This document shows positions 27,871-37,199 of a DNA stretch of 64,000 nucleotides, in pieces. Each line of letters begins with the position of its first letter. Position 1 is the stretch's first letter. A program made the position numbers and the translations under genes. The notes below the pieces were generated by a model, which did no database searches, was not told the DNA's origin, and saw only the letters and a list, made by a program, of their open reading frames with translations. Origin of the DNA: Prosthecobacter sp. (GTDB lineage: Bacteria; Verrucomicrobiota; Verrucomicrobiia; Verrucomicrobiales; Verrucomicrobiaceae); contig JAIPJY010000037.1 in the NCBI GenBank assembly GCA_021733925.1, positions 1 to 64,000 on the forward strand, given 5' to 3'.

Positions 27871-30800
27871 AGCAGCATCTCCTCACACTTTCCGCCACCG
27901 CGCTGTTTTGCGGCAGGCTTCTCGCGGCCCCCACACCGGCGCAGATTGAGTTCTTCGAGTCCAAGATCCGCCCCATCCTCGCGCAGGAGTGCTATGAGTG
28001 CCACAGCACCGGCACCAAGAAAAAAGGCGGTCTCGTGCTCGACTCCCGTCCCGGCTGGCAGGCCGGTGGTGAATCCGGCGATGTCATCAAGCCGGGTGAT
28101 CCCGCCGGCTCGCTGCTGGTGCAATCCATCAAGCATCAGCACGAAGACCTCAAGATGCCCAAAGCCGGGGCGAAGCTCGATGACAAAGTCATCGCCGACT
28201 TCGAGCAATGGATTCGTGAAGGCGCAGCCGATCCACGCGACACCGCACCTTCCAAGGCAGAGATCGCCAAAGAGACCGACTGGAAGAGCATCATCGAACG
28301 CCGCAAGCAGTGGTGGGCCTTTGTCCCCGTCTCGAAGCAGCCCGCGAATAAAACCATCGATGACTACATCGACGCGGAACTCTCCAAGCAGGGCATCTCT
28401 GCCGCTCCTCCCGCTAATGTGCAGACGCTGCGCCGCCGCATGAGTTACATCCTGACCGGACTTCCACCCTCAGGCGACCAGAGCGTCGATGACCTTCTGG
28501 CATCCCCCCACTTTGGCGAAAAATGGGCACGTCACTTCATGGACTGGGTGCGCTACGCTGAAAGCTACGGCTCCGAAGGCGATCCCGCCATTCCCTACGC
28601 CTATCAGTACCGCGATTATCTCATCCGCGCCTTCAACGACGACGTGCCGTATCCGCAGATGATCAAGGAGGCCATCGCTGGAGATCTCCTCGCTCACCCA
28701 CGCATCAAGAACGGCCTCAACGAAAGCGCCATCGGCATCGCGCAGCTCCGCATGGTGCTGCACGGCTTCTCACCCGTCGATTCACTCGATGAAATGGTCA
28801 CCTTCACGGACAACCAGATCGACACGATCACCAAGGCCTTCCAGTCCCTCACCGTGAGCTGCGCCCGCTGCCACAATCACAAGTTTGACGCCATCTCCCA
28901 GGCCGACTTCTACGCCCTCTACGGCATCTTCACCAGCACCCACCCTGCTGTCATTGACGTCAATGCTCCCGGCACCGGCAAGGCGGAGCGCGAAGAACTC
29001 GGAAAGCTCAAAGGGCAGATCAAAGATGCGCTGATCACCGGCTGGCTCAAGACCACCGCGAAGACTGCGACCGCGCCCGACAAGGCGGACAAAGACCGTC
29101 CGGGACTGTCCAAATTTCAATGGTTCACGCAGGGTCTCGCCCAGACGAAAGCAGGCGAATTCGCCGTGACCGAAACTGGTGTCCGCATCCACCCCAGCGG
29201 CTATTTTTCCGATCTCACCAGCACCAAGGACCGGGCGGTTCTGTTCAGCAGCCGCTTTAAAAATCCCGGCGGCACCCTGTGGTTCCGCATCGCTGGGAAC
29301 GGCGGTGTGAAGGCCAAGTACGTGGTGCAAAATTACCCGCGCACCGGCACGATCCACAAAGCCTACATCCTCAAAGACACGAAGGATGAAGAGCTCGGTT
29401 GGCATTCGCTCGATCTCGCTTTCTGGAAGGGCGACGAAATATTCCTGCAACTCGTCACCGCCGCCGACATGCCGGCGGAATTCACGAACGGTCCCTCTTG
29501 GTTTGGGATCACTGATGCTGTGATCACGCAGGATCAAACGCCGCCGCCGAAGCCCGCGACATCTGCCGCCGGTCCGAATGAACTCATCACAGCCTGGCAG
29601 CACAACACACTCACTGACGCCCAGGCTGAGGCACTCAACGCACTTGTGCAATCCGGCAAACTTGCCACTCAAAGCGCCGCCGCATTGCTGAAGCGCTACC
29701 GCGAAATCGAAGCGAAACTGCCCGCACCCACGCGCGTACCCGGCGTCATTGAGGCCGACGCCAAAGACGCACCGCTCTTTGTGCGTGGTGATCACAAACA
29801 ACCCTCCGATCTCGTCCCGCGCCGCTTCCTCGATGCCCTCGATCCCACGCCCTTCAACACCCAGGGCAGCGGTCGTTTACAGCTCGCCGAGCACATGGCG
29901 GATTTGAAGAACAACCCGCTCACCGCACGCGTCATCGTCAACCGTCTCTGGCATCACGTCTTCGGCCGTGGCCTCGTCGCCAGCGTCGATAACTTCGGCA
30001 AGCTCGGCGACTTGCCCACGCATCCCGAACTGCTCGACTTCCTCGCCCAGCGCTTCATCGACAGCGGCGGCTCCATCAAAGCCATGCTGAAGCTCATCGT
30101 GAGCTCCAAAGCCTTCCAGCGCAGCGCCCATGCCGCCGGCATCGCCATGCAGAAGGACCCCGAAAACAAGCTGCTGAGCCATTGGAGCCTTCATCGCCTC
30201 GAAGCCGAGTCCATTCGCGATTCCATCCTCACTTTGACCGGCAGGCTCGAACCCGAACTCTACGGCGAATCGACCGCCAGCAACACGCCGCGCCGCAGCA
30301 TCTACGTCAAAGTCATCCGCAATTCGCTCGATCCCTTTCTCACCACCTTCGACACTCCCGTGCCCTTCAGCACTCGTGGCAAGCGTGACACCACCAACGT
30401 ACCCGCGCAGTCGCTCACCCTGCTCAATGACAGCAACGTCATCCGCTGGTCCCGCGAATGGGCGCTGCGCTCCAGCAAGGTCGCGGACGAACCGCGCGTG
30501 AAGGAGATGTTTCAAGAAGCCTTCGCACGCGAAGCCACGGCGGATGAAGTGAAGCAAAGCCTCGCCTACCTCGCAGCCTTGGAAAAAGAAAACACTGCAC
30601 GCGCTCAGGAACTCGCCTTTCAAGAGCAGGAGCTTGCCGGTTTGAACCGCCAGATCACTGCCATCCTCGATCCTGCACGCATCAAGCTGCAAGCCGAGCG
30701 CAAACTCCCCGCCGCCCCACTCAACACTCCTGAACCGCTGGCTGAGTGGACCTTCGAAAAAGATGCCAAAGATACCAAGGGACGCATGGACCTCGAACTC

Positions 30801-31547
30801 GTCGGCACCGCCCGCATTGAAAAAGGCGCGCTCATTCTCGATGGCAAGTCGATGGCCAAATCCGGCTCCCTGCCGAAACCGCTCAAAGCCAAAACCCTCG
30901 AAGCCTGGGTCATGCTGGACAATCTCGCCCAGCGCGGCGGCGGCGTGCTCACCGTGCAGCACAAAGACGGCGGCCAGTTCGACTCCATCGTCTTTGCCGA
31001 AAAGACCCCGCAGCATTGGGTCGCCGGCAGCAACTTTTTTGACCGCAGCGAACTCTTCGAAGGCAGCGCCGAAACTGAAGCCACCAGCCGCCCCGTGCAT
31101 GTCGCCGTTGTGTATCAGCCCGATGGTACCATCAGCGGCTACCGCGATGGCAAACCCTACGGCCGCACCTATCGCAAAGCTCCGGCGGCGACCTTTGAAG
31201 CCGAGTCCTCCCAGGTCCTCCTCGGTTGCCGCCACGGCTCACCCGCTGGCAACAAAGGCCTGAGCGCCCGCATCTTCCGTGCCCGCCTTTATGATCGCGC
31301 TTTGACTCCCGAAGAAATCTCCCAAACCGCCCGCATCGAATCCAGCAACATCACTGAAGCCGACATCATTGCCACCCTCACGGCAGAGCAACGCGTTCAA
31401 CTCTCCAAGCTCAACATCAAACGCAAGGAGCAGTCCAAGCAACTCGATTCTCTACGCGCCACCGCAAGCGATGATCCCGTCCTCCAAGCCTGGACCAGCC
31501 TCGCGCAGTCACTCATCAACCTGAAGGAGTTCATCTATCTGCAATGA
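27867..31547 (+). CDS. Cytochrome-c/DUF1549/DUF1553/LamG protein
   Basis: A 1226-residue exported protein of the planctomycete/verrucomicrobial PSCyt1-PSD1 type. A signal peptide (1-20) precedes a Planctomycete cytochrome-c domain with the heme site C42-Y-E-C-H46. DUF1549 (about 150-360) contains a second CxxCH (CARCHNHKFDAISQADFYALYG). A spacer and DUF1553 (about 670-900, with RVIVNRLWHHVFGRGLV) follow. A LamG/concanavalin-like fold occupies about 950-1150. Such proteins pair with DUF1501 proteins and are linked to polysaccharide use. The DUF1501 genes follow here after a nucleotidyltransferase module. Confidence 0.93.
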   Translation: MKQHLLTLSATALFCGRLLAAPTPAQIEFFESKIRPILAQECYECHSTGTKKKGGLVLDSRPGWQAGGESGDVIKPGDPAGSLLVQSIKHQHEDLKMPKAGAKLDDKVIADFEQWIREGAADPRDTAPSKAEIAKETDWKSIIERRKQWWAFVPVSKQPANKTIDDYIDAELSKQGISAAPPANVQTLRRRMSYILTGLPPSGDQSVDDLLASPHFGEKWARHFMDWVRYAESYGSEGDPAIPYAYQYRDYLIRAFNDDVPYPQMIKEAIAGDLLAHPRIKNGLNESAIGIAQLRMVLHGFSPVDSLDEMVTFTDNQIDTITKAFQSLTVSCARCHNHKFDAISQADFYALYGIFTSTHPAVIDVNAPGTGKAEREELGKLKGQIKDALITGWLKTTAKTATAPDKADKDRPGLSKFQWFTQGLAQTKAGEFAVTETGVRIHPSGYFSDLTSTKDRAVLFSSRFKNPGGTLWFRIAGNGGVKAKYVVQNYPRTGTIHKAYILKDTKDEELGWHSLDLAFWKGDEIFLQLVTAADMPAEFTNGPSWFGITDAVITQDQTPPPKPATSAAGPNELITAWQHNTLTDAQAEALNALVQSGKLATQSAAALLKRYREIEAKLPAPTRVPGVIEADAKDAPLFVRGDHKQPSDLVPRRFLDALDPTPFNTQGSGRLQLAEHMADLKNNPLTARVIVNRLWHHVFGRGLVASVDNFGKLGDLPTHPELLDFLAQRFIDSGGSIKAMLKLIVSSKAFQRSAHAAGIAMQKDPENKLLSHWSLHRLEAESIRDSILTLTGRLEPELYGESTASNTPRRSIYVKVIRNSLDPFLTTFDTPVPFSTRGKRDTTNVPAQSLTLLNDSNVIRWSREWALRSSKVADEPRVKEMFQEAFAREATADEVKQSLAYLAALEKENTARAQELAFQEQELAGLNRQITAILDPARIKLQAERKLPAAPLNTPEPLAEWTFEKDAKDTKGRMDLELVGTARIEKGALILDGKSMAKSGSLPKPLKAKTLEAWVMLDNLAQRGGGVLTVQHKDGGQFDSIVFAEKTPQHWVAGSNFFDRSELFEGSAETEATSRPVHVAVVYQPDGTISGYRDGKPYGRTYRKAPAATFEAESSQVLLGCRHGSPAGNKGLSARIFRARLYDRALTPEEISQTARIESSNITEADIIATLTAEQRVQLSKLNIKRKEQSKQLDSLRATASDDPVLQAWTSLAQSLINLKEFIYLQ

Positions 31548-31592
31548 ATTTTCACCTTTCGTTTCTTGGCGGTTGCAGCATCTTCATTTGTC

Positions 31593-31793
31593 ATGCAGCC
31601 CGCCGAACCTCGCCTTCAACGAGTCATCTCCATCTTTGCCTCCCACGAGCAAAGGGAGGAGAGCGAACGTGCCGAGTGGCGGGCTATGGGTCCTTTAGAT
31701 CGGCTGCGTGCCGTCGAAACTATGCGGCAGTTGAACCATCCGCAGTATGATCCCGCTACCCACAGACTTCAGCGATTTTATACGGTTGCTTAA
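31593..31793 (+). CDS. Small partner protein of the nucleotidyltransferase
   Basis: A 66-residue hydrophilic protein (MQPAEPRLQRV...) with a helical 'HEQREESERAEWRAMGPLDRLRAVETMRQLNH' segment. That segment resembles the small proteins encoded just before many stand-alone nucleotidyltransferases. The open frame extends back to 31566, but the preceding residues look like signal-less leader. Its 3' end overlaps the next gene by 47 bases in a different frame, so the pair is tightly coupled. I infer a partner, perhaps antitoxin-like, role. Confidence 0.55.
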   Translation: MQPAEPRLQRVISIFASHEQREESERAEWRAMGPLDRLRAVETMRQLNHPQYDPATHRLQRFYTVA

Positions 31794-32205
31794 CCGCCAC
31801 CGTGTCCGCTATGTCGTAGTAGGAGGTTACGCTGTCGCCTATCATGGCTATGCCCGTTACACAGGCGACATTGATTTTTTTGTCGAAAACTCTGCGCGCA
31901 ACGCAACGGCGCTCCAACGTGTATTTAAGGACTTCGGCTTCGACAATCCACCGCCCGACGCTGCTCTCTTCCAGGAAGAGAAGCGTATAGTCCGCATCGG
32001 CTTTCCCCCCATGCGCGTGGAGGTAACCAATCATATTGATGGTGTCACCTTTGCCGCCTGTCATGAGCACCGCGTGACAGCCCGTGTTGCTGGCATTCGC
32101 GTGCCATTCATTGACCTCGAACACCTCCGCAAAAACAAGCTCGCCGCCGCTCGCCCGAAAGATTTGGAAGACCTGCGACAGTTGTTTGGCTCCGGCCAGG
32201 CATAA
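31747..32205 (+). CDS. MNT/AbiEii-type nucleotidyltransferase
   Basis: A 152-residue minimal nucleotidyltransferase. The family signature is visible: Gly26-Gly27 ([11 protein letters not shown]), then Asp41-x-Asp43 (TGDIDFFV), the two metal ligands. A third acidic residue could lie in '[10 protein letters not shown]'. The C-terminal region ([26 protein letters not shown]) is typical of AbiEii-like and UPF0157-type stand-alone enzymes, which often act as toxins or modifiers in two-gene modules. It lies between two usually adjacent genes, so it was probably inserted. Confidence 0.75.
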   Translation: MIPLPTDFSDFIRLLNRHRVRYVVVGGYAVAYHGYARYTGDIDFFVENSARNATALQRVFKDFGFDNPPPDAALFQEEKRIVRIGFPPMRVEVTNHIDGVTFAACHEHRVTARVAGIRVPFIDLEHLRKNKLAAARPKDLEDLRQLFGSGQA

Positions 32206-32234
32206 CTATTCGGTGCAACACCATTCTTATTTTC

Positions 32235-33653
32235 ATGAACTCGCCTCTTTCCCGCCGCCAGCTCCTCTCCCGCGCCTCCACCGGCTTCGGCATGGCCGCA
32301 CTTGCCGGGCTCATGCAGGAGCAGGCGCTTGCAGACACGCTGCTTCTTCATCGTGCGCAGAAATTCGCGCCGAAGGCACGCAGCGTGATTTTTCTGTACA
32401 TGAGCGGCGGCGTGTCGCATGTCGATTCGTTCGATCACAAGCCCATGCTCAAGAAGTTTGCGGGCCAGCCGATGCCGGGTGCGGTGAAGAAGACTCAGTT
32501 CAATAACAACGGCACCGTGCAGCCCTCGGTTTGGGACTTTAAACGCTACGGGCAGTCAGGCCTTGAGGTAAGCGATCTTTTTCCTCAAGTAGGCGGCGTG
32601 GCGGATGACCTCTGCATGATCCGCAGCATGACGGCCAAGTTCAGCGAGCATGCGCAGGGAAACTTCTTCATGCACACAGGCTTTCCCTTCCTCGGCTTCC
32701 CCAGCGCCGGCGCGTGGACGAGCTACGGCCTCGGCACCGAGTCGCGCGATCTGCCCGGCTACATCGTGCTGCAAAGCGGCGGTGCCTCCACTCCGCATGG
32801 CGGCGTGGGTTTGTTCAGCAACGGCTTCCTGCCGGCTCAGCATCAGGCCAGCATCGTGAAGGCGGATGAAACCGAAGCCGTCGCCAATATCCGCCCACAC
32901 CAGCCGCAGGACATGCAGCGCAAACAGCTCGATTTCATCGGCTCGATGGACCGCCGCTTCGTCAGCACCACACAGCACGACATGCACGTCGAGGCCGCCA
33001 TTTCAAACTACGAGATGGCCTGGCGCATGCAGTCCGCTGTACCTGATCTCTGCGACATCAGCGGCGAAACCGAAGCGACGAAAAAACTCTACGGCCTCGA
33101 CGATCCAGAGCCGAAAAAGGCCGCCTACGCCCGCCAGTGCCTGCTCGCCCGCCGCCTCGTCGAACGCGGCGTGCGCTTCATCGAGCTAAGCACGCTCGCT
33201 TACAACATCGGCGGCGGCAACGGCGCCAATCCCTGGGACCACCACAGCGCACTCCAGGAAGGCCACGGCAAGATGGCCAATCAGATCGACCAGCCCATCG
33301 CCGCGCTCATCAAGGACCTGCGCTCACGCGGACTGCTCGACAGCACACTCGTCGTCTGGGCCGGTGAATTCGGCCGCACGCCCTTTGCTCAAGGTTCTAA
33401 TGGCCGCGACCACAATCCCTACGGCTTCACCGTCTGGATGGCCGGCGGCGGCGTCAAAGGCGGTCACGTCCACGGTGCCACCGATGACTTCGGCTACAAC
33501 GCCGTCGAGAACATCAGCAGTGTCTATGACATGTGGGCCACCGTGCTGCACCTCATGGGCATCGACCACGAACAGCTCACCTACCGCTTCAGCGGACGAG
33601 ATCTGCGTCTCACGGATGTACATGGGAATGTACTCAAAGACATCATCACCTGA
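32235..33653 (+). CDS. DUF1501 protein, copy 1
   Basis: A 472-residue protein with a Tat signal ([21 protein letters not shown]) and the DUF1501 fold, a sulfatase/alkaline-phosphatase-like core. Conserved segments include [39 protein letters not shown], and the C-terminal [27 protein letters not shown] with the metal-type DHN motif. DUF1501 proteins accompany DUF1549/DUF1553 proteins and are thought to act on polysaccharides or their sulfate esters, but this is unproven. Its TGA overlaps the ATG of a second copy by one base. Confidence 0.9.
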   Translation: MNSPLSRRQLLSRASTGFGMAALAGLMQEQALADTLLLHRAQKFAPKARSVIFLYMSGGVSHVDSFDHKPMLKKFAGQPMPGAVKKTQFNNNGTVQPSVWDFKRYGQSGLEVSDLFPQVGGVADDLCMIRSMTAKFSEHAQGNFFMHTGFPFLGFPSAGAWTSYGLGTESRDLPGYIVLQSGGASTPHGGVGLFSNGFLPAQHQASIVKADETEAVANIRPHQPQDMQRKQLDFIGSMDRRFVSTTQHDMHVEAAISNYEMAWRMQSAVPDLCDISGETEATKKLYGLDDPEPKKAAYARQCLLARRLVERGVRFIELSTLAYNIGGGNGANPWDHHSALQEGHGKMANQIDQPIAALIKDLRSRGLLDSTLVVWAGEFGRTPFAQGSNGRDHNPYGFTVWMAGGGVKGGHVHGATDDFGYNAVENISSVYDMWATVLHLMGIDHEQLTYRFSGRDLRLTDVHGNVLKDIIT

Positions 33654-35056
33654 TGCACCCGCACCTTTCACGCCGCCAGTTTCTTGCCCATGCCTCCACC
33701 GGCTTTGGCATGGCGACCTTGGCAGGCCTGATGCAGGCGGAGTCGCCGGTGAATCGCGCCAAGCGCTTTGCGCCAAAGGCCCGCAGTGTGATCTTCTGCT
33801 ACATGAGCGGCGGCGTCTCTCACCTGGATTCCTTCGATCCGAAGCCGCTGCTGGAAAAATACGCGGGACAGCCCATGCCGGTCGAGGTGAAAAAAACGCA
33901 GTTCAACAACAACGGCACCGTGCAACCCGCGCATTGGGCGTTTCATCAGCGCGGTCAGAGCGGCATGCCGGTGAGCGAGCTCTTTCCGCACATGGCCACA
34001 CTCGCGGATGACATCTGCGTCATCCGCAGCATGACGGCGAAATTCAGCGAGCATGCGCAGGGAAATTTCTTCATGCACAGCGGCTTTCCCTTCCTCGGTT
34101 ACCCGAGCGCTGGGGCTTGGGCGAGCTACGGCCTCGGCACCGAGTCAATTGATCTGCCCGGCTACATCGTGCTGCAAAGCGGTGGCGCATCCGTGCCACA
34201 TGGTGGCGTCGGTTTGTTCAGCAACGGCTTCCTTCCCGCGCAGCATCAGGCCAGCATCGTGCAGGCGGATGCGGAAGAGGCTGTGCAAAACATCCGCTCA
34301 AGCCAGCCACGCCACATGCAGCGCAAGCAGCTCGATTTCATTGGCGCGATGGATCACCGCTTCGCCAGCACCTCCCAACATGACGTCCATGTGGATGCGG
34401 CCATTGCGAACTACGAAATGGCCTGGCGCATGCAATCCGCCGTGCCGGAGCTGTGCGACATCTCCGGTGAGACTGAGGCAACGAAAAAGCTCTACGGCAT
34501 GGACGGCCCCGACTCCACGCGCACCGCCTATGCACGGCAGTGCCTGCTGGCGCGACGTCTGGTGGAGCGTGGCGTCCGCTTTGTGGAGCTGAGTTGCCTG
34601 CCGCAAACACTCGGCGGCGGCCAAGGTCCCAATCCATGGGATCAGCACGGGCAGATCAAAAAGGGCCATGGCAACATGGCGTATCAGGTGGACCAGCCCA
34701 TTGCCGCACTGGTCAAGGACCTCAAATCACGCGGCCTGCTCGACAGCACGCTCGTCATCTGGGCCGGTGAATTTGGCCGCACGCCCTTCGCCCAAGGCAC
34801 CGATGGCCGCGACCACAATCCCTACGGCTTCACTATTTGGATGGCCGGTGGCGGCGTCAAACCCGGCCACATCTACGGTGCCACGGACGACTTCGGCTAC
34901 CACGCCATCGAGAATGCCTGCACCGTCTATGACATGTGGGCCACCGTCCTGCACCTCATGGGCATCGACCACGAGCAACTCACCTACCGCTTCAGTGGCC
35001 GCGACCTGCGGCTCACCGATGTGCACGGGAATGTGCTGCGCGATGTGATCGCGTAG
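33653..35056 (+). CDS. DUF1501 protein, copy 2
   Basis: A 467-residue paralogue of the preceding protein. Residues are nearly the same through [37 protein letters not shown] and [24 protein letters not shown]. The start at 33653 shares bases with the first copy's stop (TGATG) and keeps the Tat signal [21 protein letters not shown]. Long stretches of near-identical DNA in the two genes point to recent tandem duplication. It ends about 5 bases before the convergent oxidoreductase gene. Confidence 0.9.
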   Translation: MHPHLSRRQFLAHASTGFGMATLAGLMQAESPVNRAKRFAPKARSVIFCYMSGGVSHLDSFDPKPLLEKYAGQPMPVEVKKTQFNNNGTVQPAHWAFHQRGQSGMPVSELFPHMATLADDICVIRSMTAKFSEHAQGNFFMHSGFPFLGYPSAGAWASYGLGTESIDLPGYIVLQSGGASVPHGGVGLFSNGFLPAQHQASIVQADAEEAVQNIRSSQPRHMQRKQLDFIGAMDHRFASTSQHDVHVDAAIANYEMAWRMQSAVPELCDISGETEATKKLYGMDGPDSTRTAYARQCLLARRLVERGVRFVELSCLPQTLGGGQGPNPWDQHGQIKKGHGNMAYQVDQPIAALVKDLKSRGLLDSTLVIWAGEFGRTPFAQGTDGRDHNPYGFTIWMAGGGVKPGHIYGATDDFGYHAIENACTVYDMWATVLHLMGIDHEQLTYRFSGRDLRLTDVHGNVLRDVIA

Positions 35057-35061
35057 GAGGG

Positions 35062-36441
35062 CTACACCTCCAGTTTCCACGGACCGCGATACTCACGCCC
35101 AAGAAGCTTGCTCGCATCCGCATCACCGATGATCTCTTCCTTCACGGGATCCCATTTGATGGAACGGTTGGTGAGGAAGGAAATCAGCGCGAGGTGGCCA
35201 GGCGTGGCGCTGCGGTGCGCGGTTTCCACCGGGGTGACGGTGGGCTGGCGGCTCTTCACGCAGTCGAGGAAATTGCGATGGTGCCCCTTGGTTTCGTAGA
35301 GACGTGTCTTGATGACGTCGTCTCCCAGCTTCGGCGCTTTGGCGACTTCGATGATCTCGCTCTTCGGATCCTTGTCATCCTTCCGCTTTTTGACCAGCTG
35401 TTTCAGAGCTGGATTCGAGCAGTCGTACGCACCACTCCGATTCACATAAACCCAGCCGTCGGTGCCGATCCACTTCGTGCCCATCTTGATGTCATCGTGG
35501 CCACCTGCGATGGTCATGGTGATGCCGCCCGCATACTTGGCTTCGGCGCGATACTTGGTGGCGGTGTTCCAGATGTCAGTGCGCGGGGGCATGTCCACCT
35601 GGATGGGGCTCACTTCAATCGGGCCGCTGCTGTCCATGTTCATGCCCCAGTGGGCGATGTCGCAATGATGGCCGACCCAGTCGAGCAACTGGCCGCCGCC
35701 GATGTTGTAATCCCAGCGCCAGTTTTTGTGCACGCGGCACTCGATGTAGTCCTGCATCGTCGCCGGACCGATCCACATTTCGTAATCGAGCTCGGCAGGC
35801 GGAGGCGTCACGCTGCGTTTGTCGCCGGTCTTGGCAAAGTCGTTATGCCCGCTTGGCAGGCCCACATGTACTTCCTTCAATTTTCCAATCAGGCCGTTGC
35901 GGACGATTTCAGCGCCGATGCGGAAATTGTCCTCGCTGCGCTGCCAGGAGCCGGTCTGCCAGATGCGCCCGTGCTTCTGCACAGCCTTCACAATGGCCTG
36001 CTGCTCGGCGATGGTGCGAGCCAGCGGCTTCTCTCCATAGATGTCCTTGCCATTCTTCGCGGCTTCAATGGCGGTGAGCGCATGCCAGTTGTCTGGAACC
36101 GCCAGCATGACGACATCAATGTCCTTGCGGGCCATGACTTCGCGGTAGTCGTGGTAGGGCTTGCAGTCCTGGTTCTTGTAAGCGCCGTTGATGGTGTCCA
36201 GCGCCTTCTGCAGATTGCGTTTGTCGATGTCACAGGCAGCCACAATCTGGCAGTCCTGCTCCTGGAGGAATTTGCCGGTGTTGCTCGGCCCCATCATGCC
36301 CCAGCCAAAGACGGCCATGGTGATCTTGCTGGAGGGAGCATTCTGACCAATCACGCTGGCTGGAATGATGGTGGGAAAGCCGATGGCGACGGCAGACTTC
36401 GTGAGGAACTGACGGCGGGAGGAAACAGGAATGCGTTTCAT
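35062..36441 (-). CDS. Tat-exported Gfo/Idh/MocA oxidoreductase
   Basis: A 459-residue NAD(P)-dependent sugar oxidoreductase family member. A Tat signal (SSRRQFLTKSAVAIGFPTIIP) is followed by a Rossmann fold (KITMAVFGWGMMGPSNTG) and a catalytic-type 'GEKPLARTIAEQQAIV' segment, the EKP motif of the family. The C-terminal domain has the GWVYVNRSGAY and 'PTVTPVETAHRSATPGHLALISF' elements. Exported forms of this type are typical of Verrucomicrobia and Planctomycetes. It faces the DUF1501 genes and may take part in the same catabolism. Confidence 0.92.
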   Translation of the reverse strand: MKRIPVSSRRQFLTKSAVAIGFPTIIPASVIGQNAPSSKITMAVFGWGMMGPSNTGKFLQEQDCQIVAACDIDKRNLQKALDTINGAYKNQDCKPYHDYREVMARKDIDVVMLAVPDNWHALTAIEAAKNGKDIYGEKPLARTIAEQQAIVKAVQKHGRIWQTGSWQRSEDNFRIGAEIVRNGLIGKLKEVHVGLPSGHNDFAKTGDKRSVTPPPAELDYEMWIGPATMQDYIECRVHKNWRWDYNIGGGQLLDWVGHHCDIAHWGMNMDSSGPIEVSPIQVDMPPRTDIWNTATKYRAEAKYAGGITMTIAGGHDDIKMGTKWIGTDGWVYVNRSGAYDCSNPALKQLVKKRKDDKDPKSEIIEVAKAPKLGDDVIKTRLYETKGHHRNFLDCVKSRQPTVTPVETAHRSATPGHLALISFLTNRSIKWDPVKEEIIGDADASKLLGREYRGPWKLEV

Positions 36442-36556
36442 AGGGGTGATTTGGCTGGCTGATGAGTTTTAACCGAGAGTCCACCGTCAAGTCCAGCCGC
36501 AAATGCAAGGAGGGTCTTGGAGGGATGTAGATCAAATATTGTGCGACGGCGAGAAA

Positions 36557-36621
36557 GACAGGATTAACAAAATGACAGAATTATGCAGGATTATAAATCT
36601 AGAAATCCTGTTAATCCTGTC
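36557..36621. repeat. GACAGGATTAACA inverted repeat
   Basis: GACAGGATTAACA (36557-36569) and its exact reverse complement (36609-36621) enclose a further CAGGATT copy, in the 229-base gap between the oxidoreductase and mog genes. Such aggattaacagg words are common dispersed intergenic repeats in several phyla. No terminator-like T-run follows directly. Confidence 0.6.
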
Positions 36622-36670
36622 CAAATAAGCGGCCGAGCGTCCATCCAAACGCAGTTTCGCTCCCGACATC

Positions 36671-37147
36671 CTAGCAACTTGTCGGCACGCGCTGGGCGAG
36701 TTTCACGGTGTGCGGAATGGCCCCAATCACAAAGCTGAGGCAATCCACAGCCCCCTGCGGTTTTCCGGGCAGGGCGATGACGAGGCTGCGATCAACCACC
36801 GCACCCAAGCTGCGAGAAAGAATGGCATTGGGCGTCAGTTCGAGCGACTTCATGCGCATCAGCTCGCCAAAACCGGGGATCTCCACGCGCATGATGCCGC
36901 GAATGGCCTCGGGTGTGACATCACGCTCGGCAATGCCCGTGCCACCTGTGGTGAGGATCAGAGCGCAGCCCTGGGCCGAGAAGGAACGAATCGCCTCCTG
37001 GATACGCAGAAGATCATCCGGGATGATCGCCTCAGCAGCGACCCCCCAGCCATAACCTTCCGCCGCCAGTTTCAACGCCGGACCGCCAAGATCCTCATAG
37101 ACGCCCTGACTGGCACGGTCAGAGACAGTGATAATGCCGACCTGCAT
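36671..37147 (-). CDS. mog: Molybdopterin adenylyltransferase (MogA/MoaB)
   Basis: A 158-residue MogA/MoaB-family enzyme that adenylates molybdopterin. MQVGIITVSDRASQGVYEDLGGPAL opens the fold. The motif LTTGGTGIAERDVTPEAI is the classic 'TGGTG...RD.TPEA' signature, and GKPQGAVDCLSFVIGAIPH is the conserved C-terminal segment. The start at 37147 removes a repeat-like upstream extension. It lies 52 bases downstream of the tail-specific protease gene, on the same strand. Other molybdenum cofactor genes are not in the window. Confidence 0.93.
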   Translation of the reverse strand: MQVGIITVSDRASQGVYEDLGGPALKLAAEGYGWGVAAEAIIPDDLLRIQEAIRSFSAQGCALILTTGGTGIAERDVTPEAIRGIMRVEIPGFGELMRMKSLELTPNAILSRSLGAVVDRSLVIALPGKPQGAVDCLSFVIGAIPHTVKLAQRVPTSC

Positions 37148-37199
37148 ACAATGTGTGCTGCCAGTTTGGATGTGCGAGGAGCCAGGACGACCAGATGGT

